Of a DNA stretch of 36,636 bases, positions 9,246 to 18,136 are shown piece by piece. The position numbers and the translations under genes were made by a program. The notes under the pieces are model-generated. The model had not been told where the DNA came from. It saw nothing but the letters and a program-made list of their open reading frames with translations, and searched no databases. Source of the stretch: an uncultured Saprospiraceae bacterium (GTDB lineage Bacteria > Bacteroidota > Bacteroidia > Chitinophagales > Saprospiraceae); the NCBI GenBank assembly GCA_937995755.1, contig CALKJD010000057.1, forward strand, positions 1-36,636, in the 5' to 3' direction. How positions within the stretch are numbered: the first letter of the stretch is position 1; every line of letters starts with the position of its first letter.

Positions 9246-9857
9246 TTAAGATAGTTGTCCTAGTCCTTCTCTTATCACTTCGATACTTTCTCCAGTACAA
9301 TCTAATACAGTAGACTCACCAGTACTTCCTGGTCCTGCATTGATCAATATGTCTAACTCTGATCCATATTCCTCTTCGATCTTATCAGGATCAGTATAGT
9401 ATCCTGCGATATCATCTTTGTTAAGAGAAGTGGTGATTAATGGTTCATCCATAAACTCTAAAAGAGCTTGTATGATATCATTGTTAGGGATACGAATACC
9501 AATTTCAGATTTGTTGTTTTTAAAGTATTTCTGTACAAATTTATTAGCATTTAGAATATACACATATGGTCCTGGACTATATCTTTTCATTGTTTTGAAT
9601 ACATCATTGCTATATGACATAGTGTAGTCAGACACTTGCTTAAGGTCCGAACATATTACTGACATCTTAGCTTGCTTCTCTTTTTTACCAGTCATCCTAC
9701 ATATCTTATCAATGCCTGACTTATTAGTTAATTTGCAAGCTAGGGCATATACTGTATCCGTAGGTATGACGACAATAGCTCCAGCGTTTATTTCTTTAGC
9801 TATCATTTGTATTTCTCTGGTATTAGGGTTCTGTGTGTGCAGGTGAAATGTTTTCAT
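9246..9857 (-). CDS. Sua5/YciO/YrdC family protein, YciO-like
   Basis: The 203-residue protein shows the YrdC fold signature near the N-terminus (AGAIVVIPTDTVYALAC, about 26-42), then KICRMTGKK, SPGPYVYIL, IGIRIPN and EPLITTSLN. YrdC/Sua5 enzymes make threonylcarbamoyl-AMP from threonine, bicarbonate and ATP for the t6A37 modification of tRNAs. The N-terminal FHLHTQNPNTREI segment and the compact length resemble E. coli YciO more than TsaC, so I do not assign tsaC: YciO is a paralogue whose role in t6A synthesis is less certain. The ATG at 9857 is the natural start. The gene is alone on its transcript as far as can be seen; the nearest downstream stop signal is the T8 terminator at 8975-9014. 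Confidence 0.88.
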   Translation of the reverse strand: MKTFHLHTQNPNTREIQMIAKEINAGAIVVIPTDTVYALACKLTNKSGIDKICRMTGKKEKQAKMSVICSDLKQVSDYTMSYSNDVFKTMKRYSPGPYVYILNANKFVQKYFKNNKSEIGIRIPNNDIIQALLEFMDEPLITTSLNKDDIAGYYTDPDKIEEEYGSELDILINAGPGSTGESTVLDCTGESIEVIREGLGQLS

Positions 9858-10020
9858 TCTTTTTCTATTTAGTATCTACTTGGTAGATGGTTCATTCAGT
9901 ATGTGTTGTACATACTGATTCACTTCAATAAGAAAGCTTATTAAAAGTAAAAAACTTTTATGAATAAAAATGATAAAACATATTAAAATAATACACAATA
10001 TGTTTGTGGCTATCTATACT

Positions 10021-11403
10021 TTACTCTCCTTGATATCTGATAGCGTGAGGGTTGGTAATTAACAGATTACTTAAGCCAGCGATAATCAAACAAATGCCAG
10101 CAAGTACCATGGCATTTATAGTCGCCTCTCCGATAAATGTAGTATAGATCCAAGTAAGTCCAACGGCAGCTAGAATCTGTGGTAAGACAATGAACATATT
10201 GAATAGACCCATAAATAGTCCCATTTTATCACTGTCAATAGCACTAGATAACATGGCATATGGCATAGATAGAATACTTCCCCATGCTATTCCGATACAG
10301 GCAAAACATATGTTAAGCATCGTTTCATCTTTAGTATAGAGCATGAGTATAAAGCCTAGTCCACCTACTATCAATGAAACGAGGTGTGTCCACTTTCTAT
10401 TGATCGTCATTCTACTTGCGATTATGGTAAGTACTAATGCAAACGCCATCGAGCTTAAGCCATACATACCCATTGCAGAAGAAATTATATCTGAAGCATT
10501 ATTATAAGCAAGGTTAGCCGTGTCATAGGCTGCGTTGGTATTGTTGACACCGAAATCAAAATCATCTTTGTTGGGCTTAGCAGCTCCGAACACATGTTCA
10601 GTCAATGCAGGATTAGACATACTCCACATTGTGAAGAATGCAAACCAACTAAAGAACTGTACGACACCTAGCTTCTTCATTGTAGTAGGCATCGCGATTA
10701 AGTTTGTTCCGATTTCTTTGAGACCATGTGCCACGCCGGCAGTTTCCTCTTTCTCTTTTTCGAATTCGTCAATATCTTCTGGTGGGTACTCCTTAGTTGT
10801 AAGTATTGTATATAATATCGCTAGAAAAAATATAATACCACCAATCAAAAATGAAAGCTTGACATTGTCAGGAATAATATTATCCGCGGCTACATTACTG
10901 ACTCCTAAGCCTGTAAGGAATTTAGGGAGTTGACTCGCCACCCAAGTACCTATACCAATAATCAAAGTTTGTACTACAAACCCATACGATCTCTGTGAGT
11001 TAGGTAGCAAATCTGCGACTAAAGCTCTAAAGGGTTCCATGCTGATATTGATAGAAGTGTCTAGCAATAGTAAACTACCGACGGCCACCCATAGCACAGG
11101 TGAGTAGGGCATAAAAACTAACACAATAGAAGCCAATACGGCCCCTATGAAAAAATAGGGCTTACGTCGACCCCAAGTAGTGTTCCATGTTCGATCACTC
11201 ATATATCCAATAATCGGCTGTACTATTAAGCCAGCCAATGGAGCAAAGATCCATAGCATAGGTATGTCATCTTTAGCGGCACCAAGCGTTTCGAATATTC
11301 TTGACATGGAGCCACCTTGTAGTGCAAAACCAAATTGGATTCCTAAAAATCCAAAACTCATATTCCATATATTCCAAAAGGATAATTTAGGTTTCTTGTC
11401 CAT
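10021..11403 (-). CDS. MFS sugar transporter, SLC45/GPH-like
   Basis: This 460-residue protein has about twelve hydrophobic segments in the inner membrane. The loop between helices 2 and 3 carries the family motif [19 protein letters not shown] (residues 66-84), and the N-terminus ([21 protein letters not shown]) is typical of SLC45-like bacterial transporters, whose members are proton-coupled sucrose/maltose-type symporters. It starts 45 bases after the amylase gene stop on the same strand, so both are probably one operon, with this protein importing maltose or maltodextrins freed by the amylase. The substrate is inferred from context. Residues about 270-305 form a hydrophilic insert between helices. 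No SusC/SusD pair is present in the window. Confidence 0.9.
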   Translation of the reverse strand: MDKKPKLSFWNIWNMSFGFLGIQFGFALQGGSMSRIFETLGAAKDDIPMLWIFAPLAGLIVQPIIGYMSDRTWNTTWGRRKPYFFIGAVLASIVLVFMPYSPVLWVAVGSLLLLDTSINISMEPFRALVADLLPNSQRSYGFVVQTLIIGIGTWVASQLPKFLTGLGVSNVAADNIIPDNVKLSFLIGGIIFFLAILYTILTTKEYPPEDIDEFEKEKEETAGVAHGLKEIGTNLIAMPTTMKKLGVVQFFSWFAFFTMWSMSNPALTEHVFGAAKPNKDDFDFGVNNTNAAYDTANLAYNNASDIISSAMGMYGLSSMAFALVLTIIASRMTINRKWTHLVSLIVGGLGFILMLYTKDETMLNICFACIGIAWGSILSMPYAMLSSAIDSDKMGLFMGLFNMFIVLPQILAAVGLTWIYTTFIGEATINAMVLAGICLIIAGLSNLLITNPHAIRYQGE

Positions 11404-11448
11404 GGTTTTTGACTTAGCTTTTAAGGTGTAGGATGTTTGATTTTTATA

Positions 11449-12870
11449 TTATTTACTATAAACCCTGTATTCCCAAGGTTTCATGTCGATAGTAGCTCCT
11501 TCTTTAATTGTCGGTTTATTACCTGTAAATAATTCAGTCATTTGATTTATACTTCTAGAAAGTTGAAATGATTGATTATCCGCAGATAAGTTGATCATTA
11601 CAACTACTTCATTACCGTTTTTTGATCTAGTGAAGGCGTAGATGTTTTTGTGGTCAGTGATCTTAACAAGCTTTCCACCATGAGGTCCATTCCATAGGGC
11701 TTCGTTTTTGTGCTTTAGTTGATTAAGCTTTGTATAAAAGTCAGCATATTTATAGTTTTTAAACCCTATATCATCTTTTTCAAAAAACGCTAACCTTCTA
11801 TCTAAGGGTTCTTCTTGTCCGCCATAGATTAGTGGCATTCCATCAAATGTACTTACCAATACAGCAAAGGCCTTGTGGCTGTCTTTCATTCTTTCGAATA
11901 CTGTTCCTGCCCAGCTATTTTCATCATGGTTAGAGGTAAAGTGCATCTTGATACCTTTCTTATACTCTTCGTCGTTTTTTGCGATCCAGCCATCTATAGC
12001 ATGAGCATCCTTTTCTCCCTTGGCGATATCATTAATTATATGATGAAATTCCCAGCCATAAGCCATGTGAAATAATTCATTGTTCATTTGTTCGGCAATT
12101 TCAGCCTCTGCTAATAAGAATTGATTCTTGTCAGCCTCTAGTATTTTTGTTTTCGCTTCCTTCCAGAAATCATCAGGTACGTTATGAGCAACATCAAATC
12201 TAAAACCGTCAATTTTTTTGTCAGATACCCACATTAGCATATCATTGATCATTTCAGCTCTCATTTCTTTATTGTCGTAATTGAGATCCGCAACATCAGT
12301 CCATCCCCAAGATTCTCCAGTGCCTGGATCAATCGGATCTATCACATTACCGTCCTTATCTTGTGTATAGTATTCTTTATGATCTTTTAGCCATACATGA
12401 TCCCAGCCAGTATGGTTGGGTACCCAATCCAGTATAATCTTCATGTCAAGATTGTGAGCAGCTGTGATTAGGCTTTCCATATCTTGCATAGATCCAAACT
12501 CTGGATTGACATTGCGAAAATCAGATACGGCATAATAACTACCTAAACCACCTTTTCTTTTTTCTTCACTGATAGGGAATATGGGCATAAGCCAAAGGAT
12601 ATCAACTCCCATTCTTTTTAGTCGTGGTAAGTGGCTTGCGAATGCATTGAATGTTCCTTCAGGAGTATATTGTCTTATATTGACTTCGTAGATGTTGGCA
12701 GCTTTCGCCCAAGTAGGTAGTGCAAATTCACTACTTATTGCTGTATCCGTTTTTGCAGATTGTGAAATATCTACTTTTGTAGAATCATCTTTACATGAGG
12801 TAAATATAAATGAGCATATCAATGCAGAGAGCATTACTAGTTTGCTGAGAGAAGACATCTTTTTTATCAT
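11449..12870 (-). CDS. GH13 alpha-amylase family lipoprotein
   Basis: The 473-residue protein is a glycoside hydrolase family 13 enzyme acting on alpha-glucans. A lipoprotein signal ends in the lipobox FTSC with Cys26, so it is membrane-anchored, probably in the periplasm or at the surface. The four conserved GH13 regions are visible: DWVPNH (148-153), GFRFDVAH with nucleophile Asp226, FLLAEAE with acid/base Glu255, and FTSNHDENS with transition-state stabiliser Asp316. The C-terminus is a short beta domain (ANDNQSF-like region ending WEYRVYSK). Two ATGs lie close together (12870 and 12858); the first is used here, and both retain the lipobox. The next gene downstream is the SLC45-like transporter. 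The exact specificity (amylase, cyclomaltodextrinase or glucosidase) cannot be read from the motifs. Confidence 0.92.
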   Translation of the reverse strand: MIKKMSSLSKLVMLSALICSFIFTSCKDDSTKVDISQSAKTDTAISSEFALPTWAKAANIYEVNIRQYTPEGTFNAFASHLPRLKRMGVDILWLMPIFPISEEKRKGGLGSYYAVSDFRNVNPEFGSMQDMESLITAAHNLDMKIILDWVPNHTGWDHVWLKDHKEYYTQDKDGNVIDPIDPGTGESWGWTDVADLNYDNKEMRAEMINDMLMWVSDKKIDGFRFDVAHNVPDDFWKEAKTKILEADKNQFLLAEAEIAEQMNNELFHMAYGWEFHHIINDIAKGEKDAHAIDGWIAKNDEEYKKGIKMHFTSNHDENSWAGTVFERMKDSHKAFAVLVSTFDGMPLIYGGQEEPLDRRLAFFEKDDIGFKNYKYADFYTKLNQLKHKNEALWNGPHGGKLVKITDHKNIYAFTRSKNGNEVVVMINLSADNQSFQLSRSINQMTELFTGNKPTIKEGATIDMKPWEYRVYSK

Positions 12871-13168
12871 TTAAGTAAGATCTGAATTATTGAATATTGT
12901 TCAAAGTAGCTTTTGTAGATAGCTATCTTCAGCCCAAAATATGATAATATTTAGATTCTATTGTAGCTCTAACTACCTTTATTTACTATACTTCTTCGTG
13001 CAATCGTTGCCAATATTAAAGCTTTGTGTTTTAGAAGCTTGAGATCTAACCTTTATAGTTCCTAATGATCTTTTTTTAATTATTTTTAACATGGTTGTAA
13101 CTTTTCAAAAACAGATATCGTTAACTATATGAGCGTTATTACCATACAATTACCAGTTATCCCTCAAG
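12871..13168. other. Divergent intergenic region, no clear gene
   Basis: This AT-rich spacer separates the amylase gene (minus) from the small secreted peptide gene (plus). I see no RNA gene or strong hairpin. A weak plus-strand promoter candidate, TAACTTTT at 13098-13105 (7 of 8 matches), lies 64 bases before the small gene; no convincing minus-strand promoter for the amylase was found. Confidence 0.4.
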
Positions 13169-13384
13169 ATGAAAAAGTCAATAGTTAAAAAATCACTTTT
13201 TATTTGTTTACTAGTGCTAAGCGCTACATGCTTTTCTTATTTGTCGCTTTATGGGAGTGAGTCTATCTACGTTGCTCATAGCATTGATTATAGCACAGAT
13301 ATTCAAAGTACTGCCATGAGTAATGTCAACGGTATGAAAACTATTGTTGTGAAAATTTTGAAAATCATGATGCTGAATTTTTAG
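13169..13384 (+). CDS. Small secreted or membrane peptide, hypothetical
   Basis: This 71-residue frame begins with a typical export signal: MKKSIVKK, then a hydrophobic stretch (SLFICLLVLSATCFSYLSLYG). The mature part is short, without Cys, and ends in a hydrophobic tail (VVKILKIMMLNF). I recognise no family. In favour of a real gene are the textbook signal peptide and a near-consensus -7 element upstream (13098-13105). Against it are the small size and unremarkable codon pattern. It runs convergently towards fmt with 35 bases between the stops and no visible terminator. The opposite-strand frame over the same bases looks random. Confidence 0.45.
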   Translation: MKKSIVKKSLFICLLVLSATCFSYLSLYGSESIYVAHSIDYSTDIQSTAMSNVNGMKTIVVKILKIMMLNF

Positions 13385-13419
13385 TATAAATCCAGTCAAG
13401 ATTACTTCCAGCTGATTTA

Positions 13420-14358
13420 CTACTCTTCTACTGGGGCGATGTAGTCTTCATTCATTTTATATCCATTCAAGAAAGATTTTATATCCATTCTCTTTTTGCC
13501 TTGTAACTTCACGTCTTTGAGGACAATGTAACCGTCAGAGGCAGCAATCTTGATATATTTCTTGTCGTCGGTAATGATGGTGCCTACCATAGCCACCTTA
13601 TCTTCATAGCTTCTTTCGGTATCAAATACTTTCATTTCTAATCCATCTAAAGTCATCCATGCTCCAGGATATGGACTAAGACCTCTTACAAAATTATATA
13701 TCTCTTCGGCAGACTTATTAAAGTCTATTTCACATGTCTCATGAAATATTTTTGGCGCTTTAGAGACCTGAGATTCATCCTGAGGGAAAGTTTCATATTT
13801 TCCAGTATCAATACTTTGTACGGTCTTTAGGATTAAGTTTGCACCCACTTCCATCATTTTATCATGTACCGTTCCTGCATTGTCGTCCTCTGTAATTTCT
13901 ACTTTTTCTTGATACATTAGATCACCAGTATCTATTGCATGTTTAAGTTTGAATGTCGTTACTCCAGTGTACTTGTCTCCATTGATAACAGCCCAATTAA
14001 TAGGTGCTGCACCTCTATATCGAGGTAGGAGAGAGCCGTGAAGATTATACGTTCCTAGCTTGGGCATGTCCCACACTGCCACAGGTAACATTCTAAAAGC
14101 GACAACAAGCTGCAAGTCAGCCTTGTAGCTTGCAAGTTCATCTAGAAAGTCTTGGTTTTTTAAGTTTTTGGGTTGTAGTACAGGGATATCTTTGGATACA
14201 GCATATCTTTTTACAGCAGATTCTATAAGTTTTTTACCGCCACGACCACCGTATTTATCAGTGCTGGTAATTACCGCTACTACATTCCAACCATTTTGAA
14301 CCAATATATCGAGTGAGGGTACCGCAAAATCTGGTGTACCCATGAAGATAATCCTCAT
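13420..14358 (-). CDS. fmt: Methionyl-tRNA formyltransferase
   Basis: The enzyme transfers a formyl group from 10-formyltetrahydrofolate to Met-tRNA(fMet) in the cytoplasm, for translation initiation. Starting at the ATG at 14358 gives 312 residues and the classical N-terminus MRIIFMGTPDFAVPSL; the frame continues eight codons upstream to another ATG at 14382, but homologous proteins begin at the shorter start. The catalytic signature is present: Asn105 and His107 in NLHGSLLPRYRGAAPINWA, and Asp143 in DTGD. The C-terminal OB-like domain covers about 205-312. The gene lies 62 bases downstream of the propeller-OmpA gene on the same strand. The usual neighbour def (peptide deformylase) is not in the window. 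Confidence 0.96.
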   Translation of the reverse strand: MRIIFMGTPDFAVPSLDILVQNGWNVVAVITSTDKYGGRGGKKLIESAVKRYAVSKDIPVLQPKNLKNQDFLDELASYKADLQLVVAFRMLPVAVWDMPKLGTYNLHGSLLPRYRGAAPINWAVINGDKYTGVTTFKLKHAIDTGDLMYQEKVEITEDDNAGTVHDKMMEVGANLILKTVQSIDTGKYETFPQDESQVSKAPKIFHETCEIDFNKSAEEIYNFVRGLSPYPGAWMTLDGLEMKVFDTERSYEDKVAMVGTIITDDKKYIKIAASDGYIVLKDVKLQGKKRMDIKSFLNGYKMNEDYIAPVEE

Positions 14359-14420
14359 AATGTCCTTTGTTCTTACTTTCAAATATTAAATGGAAATTGA
14401 CTAAGTATACTTCAATTGAA

Positions 14421-16220
14421 TTACTGTATACTTAGTATTTTGACCTCTACACGTTGATTTTTTCGCTTTCCTACTGTAGATCTATCTTCAGTTATGGGTT
14501 CTCTTTTACCGTAGCCTTTGTAAGTAAGCCTATTCTCAGGAATGCCCTTCTCGTATAGATAGTTCGCCACATTTTGCGCTCTTTCGTTAGATAGCTTATC
14601 ACAGTATGCATGTGAAGGTATTGTATTAGTGTGTCCTCCTATTTCTATGATTACTTTATCATTGGCTCTTAAGAAATCATACACTTCATCCATAACTTCA
14701 TAACTATCATCTGTAATTCCGCTACTATCAGCGAGGAAGTAAAGGTTATTAATTCTAAGCGTTTGGCCTACGGTTAATTGACTAGCATCTATAGTTGGAA
14801 ACGACTTGGCTTTTTTAACCGTGATACTCTTTTTTATGCTACAGCCATTTTGATCTTTCACAGTTAAGACATGCTGACCCGCAGCTAATCGTGTAATTCT
14901 CATCCCTTTTTTTCCATTGTCCCAAGTATAACTTAGTTCTCCAGAACCTCCAGCAACGGCTACTTCAATGATACCATCTGTAGCACCATCGCTGCTTACT
15001 CGCTGAGTTTCCACCACTTCTATTTCGATAGGTGTTGGCGCAGTTATTTCTACAGAAGTTACTACTTCCGTATTTGTTTTATCTGTAACCGTGGCAGTGT
15101 AAGTCCCTGCTTTTAGTTTGTACACGCTTTTTCCAGATAGACTAGGGTCGCTCCAGGCATATTTATATGGTTTCTTACCACCAGTTACTGTCAATTTAAT
15201 ACTTGCATCCTCCTCGCCTGCACAGCTTATTTCTTTGTTTATTACAGCTACAGCAGTTAATTGCTCATCGGCAATGTCAGCAAATAGAATTCTAAACAAT
15301 CCAGAATCTTCAGTTCCAATCCAAATGTTGTTATTGAGGTCACAAGCCAGACTTAGCGTACGTTTGGCTAACATTCCTACCTCAGCACCATAGGCTTCTA
15401 TTTTATCTACTTGTGGGTCATATCTTACTAAAATGTTTGAAGCCATATATAACCTTCCCTTGCCATCTATTACAAAGTCATTGACCGCTCCTCTAAATAA
15501 ACTTTCATCTAGACCCACTGGAAATTTACGGTTGTAATTATTGATCAACCACATATCATCAGTTGCTACCATCCATTGTCCTTCTTTATTATATCTTGAA
15601 AGAATGACATCATAGCCCTTATCTTCCGCATCCCAATCTCCTTCCTTGATACGGATATAGCCATTCGATGTGCCTGCCCATATCACATCCTCATCATCTA
15701 CTTGTATGAAATTGACAGTGTTGGATTGAAGTTTAGAATTGCGTTCTGTGAATTGATTAAATCTATCCACTTTAGAATTGTACGTAAATATGCCTTTGTT
15801 AGTAGCTAACCAAACCTTAGCACCCTGATAAGCGATATCATTCACTACGATATCAACTGCAGGTAACTGATGTTTGGTGTTGTTGGTGATGTTGTATAAT
15901 ACATTCTTTCCTGCCGCCCATATTTCGCCAGACCTTCCTTCTACAACCGTTTCAGTAAATTGATCAGTGATATACGATGTGCTACTAGAGGCATATAATT
16001 GGTAAACACCTTTATTGGTAGCGGCCCATATCTTATTTCCTTTGGCTACTAAGATATCATTGACCTTCAAGTCATTAGGAAGATGATCGTATTGTATGAT
16101 CTCTACATTTTTTTCTAATCCTGTAGAATCAATATCAGTAATCTGCGCTTGACTGATGGATGCACAAAAAAGCATGATCAATAAAGCAAATAGATGAGAG
16201 CGTAAAGAAAGTAAATTCAT
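14421..16220 (-). CDS. Propeller / SprB-repeat / OmpA-domain envelope protein
   Basis: The 599-residue protein has a signal peptide (1-25), a beta-propeller of the two-component-regulator type (about 40-312; repeats such as KIWAATNKGVYQ, KVWLATNKGIF, VIWAGTSNGYI and NIWIGTEDSGLFR), two SprB-like repeats (about 325-395 and 400-470; each with GG-x-x-P/L-x-Y-x-W and LAAG/LKAG-x-Y/H) and a C-terminal OmpA peptidoglycan-binding domain (about 485-599; GGHTNT, LSNERAQNVANYL, GYGKREP, KNQRVEV). It is probably an outer-membrane or periplasmic protein tethered to peptidoglycan, with the propeller as a ligand-sensing or scaffolding part. It is upstream of fmt by 62 bases. The start ATG at 16220 is supported by the signal peptide. 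The function is unknown. Confidence 0.9.
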   Translation of the reverse strand: MNLLSLRSHLFALLIMLFCASISQAQITDIDSTGLEKNVEIIQYDHLPNDLKVNDILVAKGNKIWAATNKGVYQLYASSSTSYITDQFTETVVEGRSGEIWAAGKNVLYNITNNTKHQLPAVDIVVNDIAYQGAKVWLATNKGIFTYNSKVDRFNQFTERNSKLQSNTVNFIQVDDEDVIWAGTSNGYIRIKEGDWDAEDKGYDVILSRYNKEGQWMVATDDMWLINNYNRKFPVGLDESLFRGAVNDFVIDGKGRLYMASNILVRYDPQVDKIEAYGAEVGMLAKRTLSLACDLNNNIWIGTEDSGLFRILFADIADEQLTAVAVINKEISCAGEEDASIKLTVTGGKKPYKYAWSDPSLSGKSVYKLKAGTYTATVTDKTNTEVVTSVEITAPTPIEIEVVETQRVSSDGATDGIIEVAVAGGSGELSYTWDNGKKGMRITRLAAGQHVLTVKDQNGCSIKKSITVKKAKSFPTIDASQLTVGQTLRINNLYFLADSSGITDDSYEVMDEVYDFLRANDKVIIEIGGHTNTIPSHAYCDKLSNERAQNVANYLYEKGIPENRLTYKGYGKREPITEDRSTVGKRKNQRVEVKILSIQ

Positions 16221-16238
16221 TGCGATGTATAATATTTG

Positions 16239-16263
16239 TTCGGTAATATTAGAACATACCGAA
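16239..16263. repeat. Inverted repeat upstream of the OmpA-fusion gene
   Basis: TTCGGTA (16239-16245) and TACCGAA (16257-16263) form a perfect 7-bp inverted repeat with 11 bases between, starting 19 bases before the ATG at 16220. It could be an operator or a leader hairpin; nothing else supports a role. Confidence 0.35.
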
Positions 16264-16397
16264 ATACGATAAAAGTCAATAAACGCACTTAATGTTTTCC
16301 TAAAGTATAAGAGGACATATAATAACTTGTGCGATAAGTCTTCTTATATATCGAAATTCTATACCTAATTAGTATCTTAAGACACAGAGGAAATTAT

Positions 16398-16775
16398 CTA
16401 TCCTCCACATTCTGTGCGTAAGACTGTCATTTGAGTATTCCAAAGATCTTGCTGAGAATCAACCTCATCATCATCACAGAAGTCAGTGATTTCAAGAACA
16501 GTTTCGTTAGTCACTCCTGATTTATACATTCTAAATTCGAGGTATTCGTCTTCATCCGCGTCCTCCCATTTAAATCTGACTCTCTCTTCCTGAATATCAT
16601 CCACCATTTCCGCATTTTCATCTGCTCCATCCCATGTAAATGTAAATACATCAGAATTGATATCTACACCATCACAAAACCATCTCACGAGACAGGCTGG
16701 GGTTGTTAGGAAAGTGTATAATATGGCTGGAGAAGCCCTAAAAATAAACTCCATTTCAAAAGACACACGTTTCAT
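16398..16775 (-). CDS. START-like domain protein (SRPBCC fold)
   Basis: The 125-residue cytoplasmic protein is an acidic, single-domain START/AHSA1-like fold. It starts KRVSFEMEFIFRASPAILYTFLTTPACLVRWFCDGV, a helix-grip opening seen in a Bacteroidota-specific START-like family, and ends with a long amphipathic helix (DLWNTQMTVL). Such domains bind hydrophobic ligands or partner proteins; the ligand is unknown. The ATG at 16775 was chosen; a TTG codon directly upstream adds one residue. It is transcribed divergently from the primary sigma factor gene and sits 177 bases upstream of the OmpA-fusion gene. Confidence 0.85.
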   Translation of the reverse strand: MKRVSFEMEFIFRASPAILYTFLTTPACLVRWFCDGVDINSDVFTFTWDGADENAEMVDDIQEERVRFKWEDADEDEYLEFRMYKSGVTNETVLEITDFCDDDEVDSQQDLWNTQMTVLRTECGG

Positions 16776-16928
16776 CAAGTATTATATTTTATATACGTAA
16801 GATATTGAAAACTAAAAGTCTATTAGATTCAACTATACATTATGGGCGCAATAAGAAATTTTTTTTTCAATTATCAAAGGAATTGAACTTTTTTCGCTAA
16901 TATTAAATTAATGATGGTATTGTAAGCG

Positions 16929-16942
16929 ATCTGCAAGCAGAT
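16929..16942. repeat. Operator-like palindrome upstream of the rpoD promoter
   Basis: ATCTGC-AA-GCAGAT is a perfect 6-bp inverted repeat with a 2-base centre, 22 bases upstream of the -33 element. The geometry suits a dimeric DNA-binding protein better than an RNA hairpin, because it lies upstream of the expected transcript start. Confidence 0.4.
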
Positions 16943-16964
16943 ATAATTGTATGCATATTAGCAG

Positions 16965-16995
16965 TTGATTCTGGTATATATTAATCGTACATTTG
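16965..16995 (+). promoter_or_regulatory. rpoD promoter (Bacteroidota consensus)
   Basis: TTG at 16965-16967 and TACATTTG at 16988-16995, 20 bases apart, match the Bacteroidota primary promoter TTG-N19-TAnnTTTG. The transcript would begin near 17001, giving a leader of about 100 bases. Confidence 0.65.
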
Positions 16996-17100
16996 CAACC
17001 TTTTGAAAGAAAATGAGATGTTATGAAGGTTATGGCATCATATTAGAGTTATACAGCTTACAAGAAACTTAGGACATTTCCCTTACTTTAAACTAAAACT

Positions 17101-17970
17101 ATGAGACAACTCAAGATTACTAAATCGATCACTAATCGTGAAAGCCAATCTTTAGAAAAATACTTGCAGGAAATCGGAAAAGTAGATCTCCTTACTCCAG
17201 AAGAGGAAGTGGATTTAGCCCAAAGAATTAAGAAAGGTGACCAGATGGCTCTCGAGCAGCTGACTAAAGCCAACTTGAGATTTGTAGTATCAGTTGCTAA
17301 ACAATATCAAAATCAAGGTTTATCTCTTTCTGATCTTATTAACGAAGGAAACCTTGGACTTATTAAGGCCGCTCAGAGATTTGATGAAACAAGAGGATTC
17401 AAATTTATCTCTTATGCTGTTTGGTGGATTAGACAATCTATTCTTCAGGCATTAGCAGAACAATCACGTATCGTTAGACTACCACTTAATAAAGTCGGTT
17501 CGCTAAATAAGATCAATAGAGCTTTCTCTGAGCTTGAGCAAGAGTTCGAAAGAGAACCATCTTCAGAAGAATTAGCAGAATTACTAGAAATCCCTACTGA
17601 AGAAGTAGAGACTACTTTAGGCGTTGCTGCAAGACACGTATCTATGGATGCGCCATTTGTGGATGGAGAAGATAACTCTCTATTGGATGTATTAGAGAAT
17701 AACAAGACTGATAAAACGGATAAAGCGTTAGAATACAATATGTCACTTCGTACTGAGATCGAAAGATCATTAAGTACACTTACTGAGCGTCAGTGTGATG
17801 TAATCAAATTGTATTTCGGTATTGGAGTGGAGCACCCACTATCTTTGGAAGATATAGGAGAAAGGTTTGGGCTTACTAGAGAGAGAGTAAGACAGATCAA
17901 AGATAAAGCTATAAATAAGCTAAGATCAGCAAGTAGATCTAAATTGCTAAAGAATTACTTAGGCGTATAA
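17101..17970 (+). CDS. rpoD: Primary RNA polymerase sigma factor (RpoD/SigA)
   Basis: The 289-residue protein directs RNA polymerase to housekeeping promoters. Region 1.2 ([20 protein letters not shown], about 17-36), region 2 (about 50-120, with [18 protein letters not shown] and the promoter-melting/-7-binding [13 protein letters not shown]), region 3 (about 125-200) and region 4.2 with the -33-binding helix-turn-helix ([21 protein letters not shown], about 248-268) are all intact. The N-terminus [15 protein letters not shown] and the absence of region 1.1 are typical of the Bacteroidota primary sigma factor, which explains the TTG/TAnnTTTG promoters in this window. The gene has its own consensus promoter and a strong terminator, so it is probably monocistronic. 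Confidence 0.97.
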   Translation: MRQLKITKSITNRESQSLEKYLQEIGKVDLLTPEEEVDLAQRIKKGDQMALEQLTKANLRFVVSVAKQYQNQGLSLSDLINEGNLGLIKAAQRFDETRGFKFISYAVWWIRQSILQALAEQSRIVRLPLNKVGSLNKINRAFSELEQEFEREPSSEELAELLEIPTEEVETTLGVAARHVSMDAPFVDGEDNSLLDVLENNKTDKTDKALEYNMSLRTEIERSLSTLTERQCDVIKLYFGIGVEHPLSLEDIGERFGLTRERVRQIKDKAINKLRSASRSKLLKNYLGV

Positions 17971-17996
17971 TTGATTATATACCAAAGAAGAATAAG

Positions 17997-18034
17997 AGAG
18001 AGCCATTTCACAAGAGATGGCTCTCTTTGTTTTT
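17997..18034 (+). terminator. Intrinsic terminator of rpoD
   Basis: A perfect 10-bp stem (AGAGAGCCAT at 17997-18006 and ATGGCTCTCT at 18017-18026, 10-base loop) is followed by TTGTTTTT. It starts 26 bases after the rpoD stop. Confidence 0.85.
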
Positions 18035-18136
18035 AGCCTCATTTAGTCTCGATTTCTATTTATTTCATCGATAATAGAACTAGTTAGACTGTTTTAGCGC
18101 TTATATTAGTATCAACGTAAAAATTAAGCAAGTATA

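Larger units (their letters stand above)
16776..17100. other. Divergent intergenic region upstream of rpoD
   Basis: This 325-base AT-rich spacer contains the rpoD promoter (16965-16995) and a palindrome at 16929-16942. The promoter for the START-like gene on the minus strand was not recognised. A T9 run lies at about 16859-16867, not attached to a hairpin. Confidence 0.5.

Noticed and set aside
9898..9960. Inverted repeats AGTATGT/ACATACT (9898-9916) and TAAAAGT/ACTTTTA (9942-9960) as terminators of the transporter gene
   Set aside because: The stems are AT-only or lack a T run in the right place on the minus strand; they may be chance structures in AT-rich DNA.
13217..13399. Minus-strand frame of 60 codons
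   Set aside because: It overlaps the small peptide gene on the other strand and has no signal peptide, motif or promoter.
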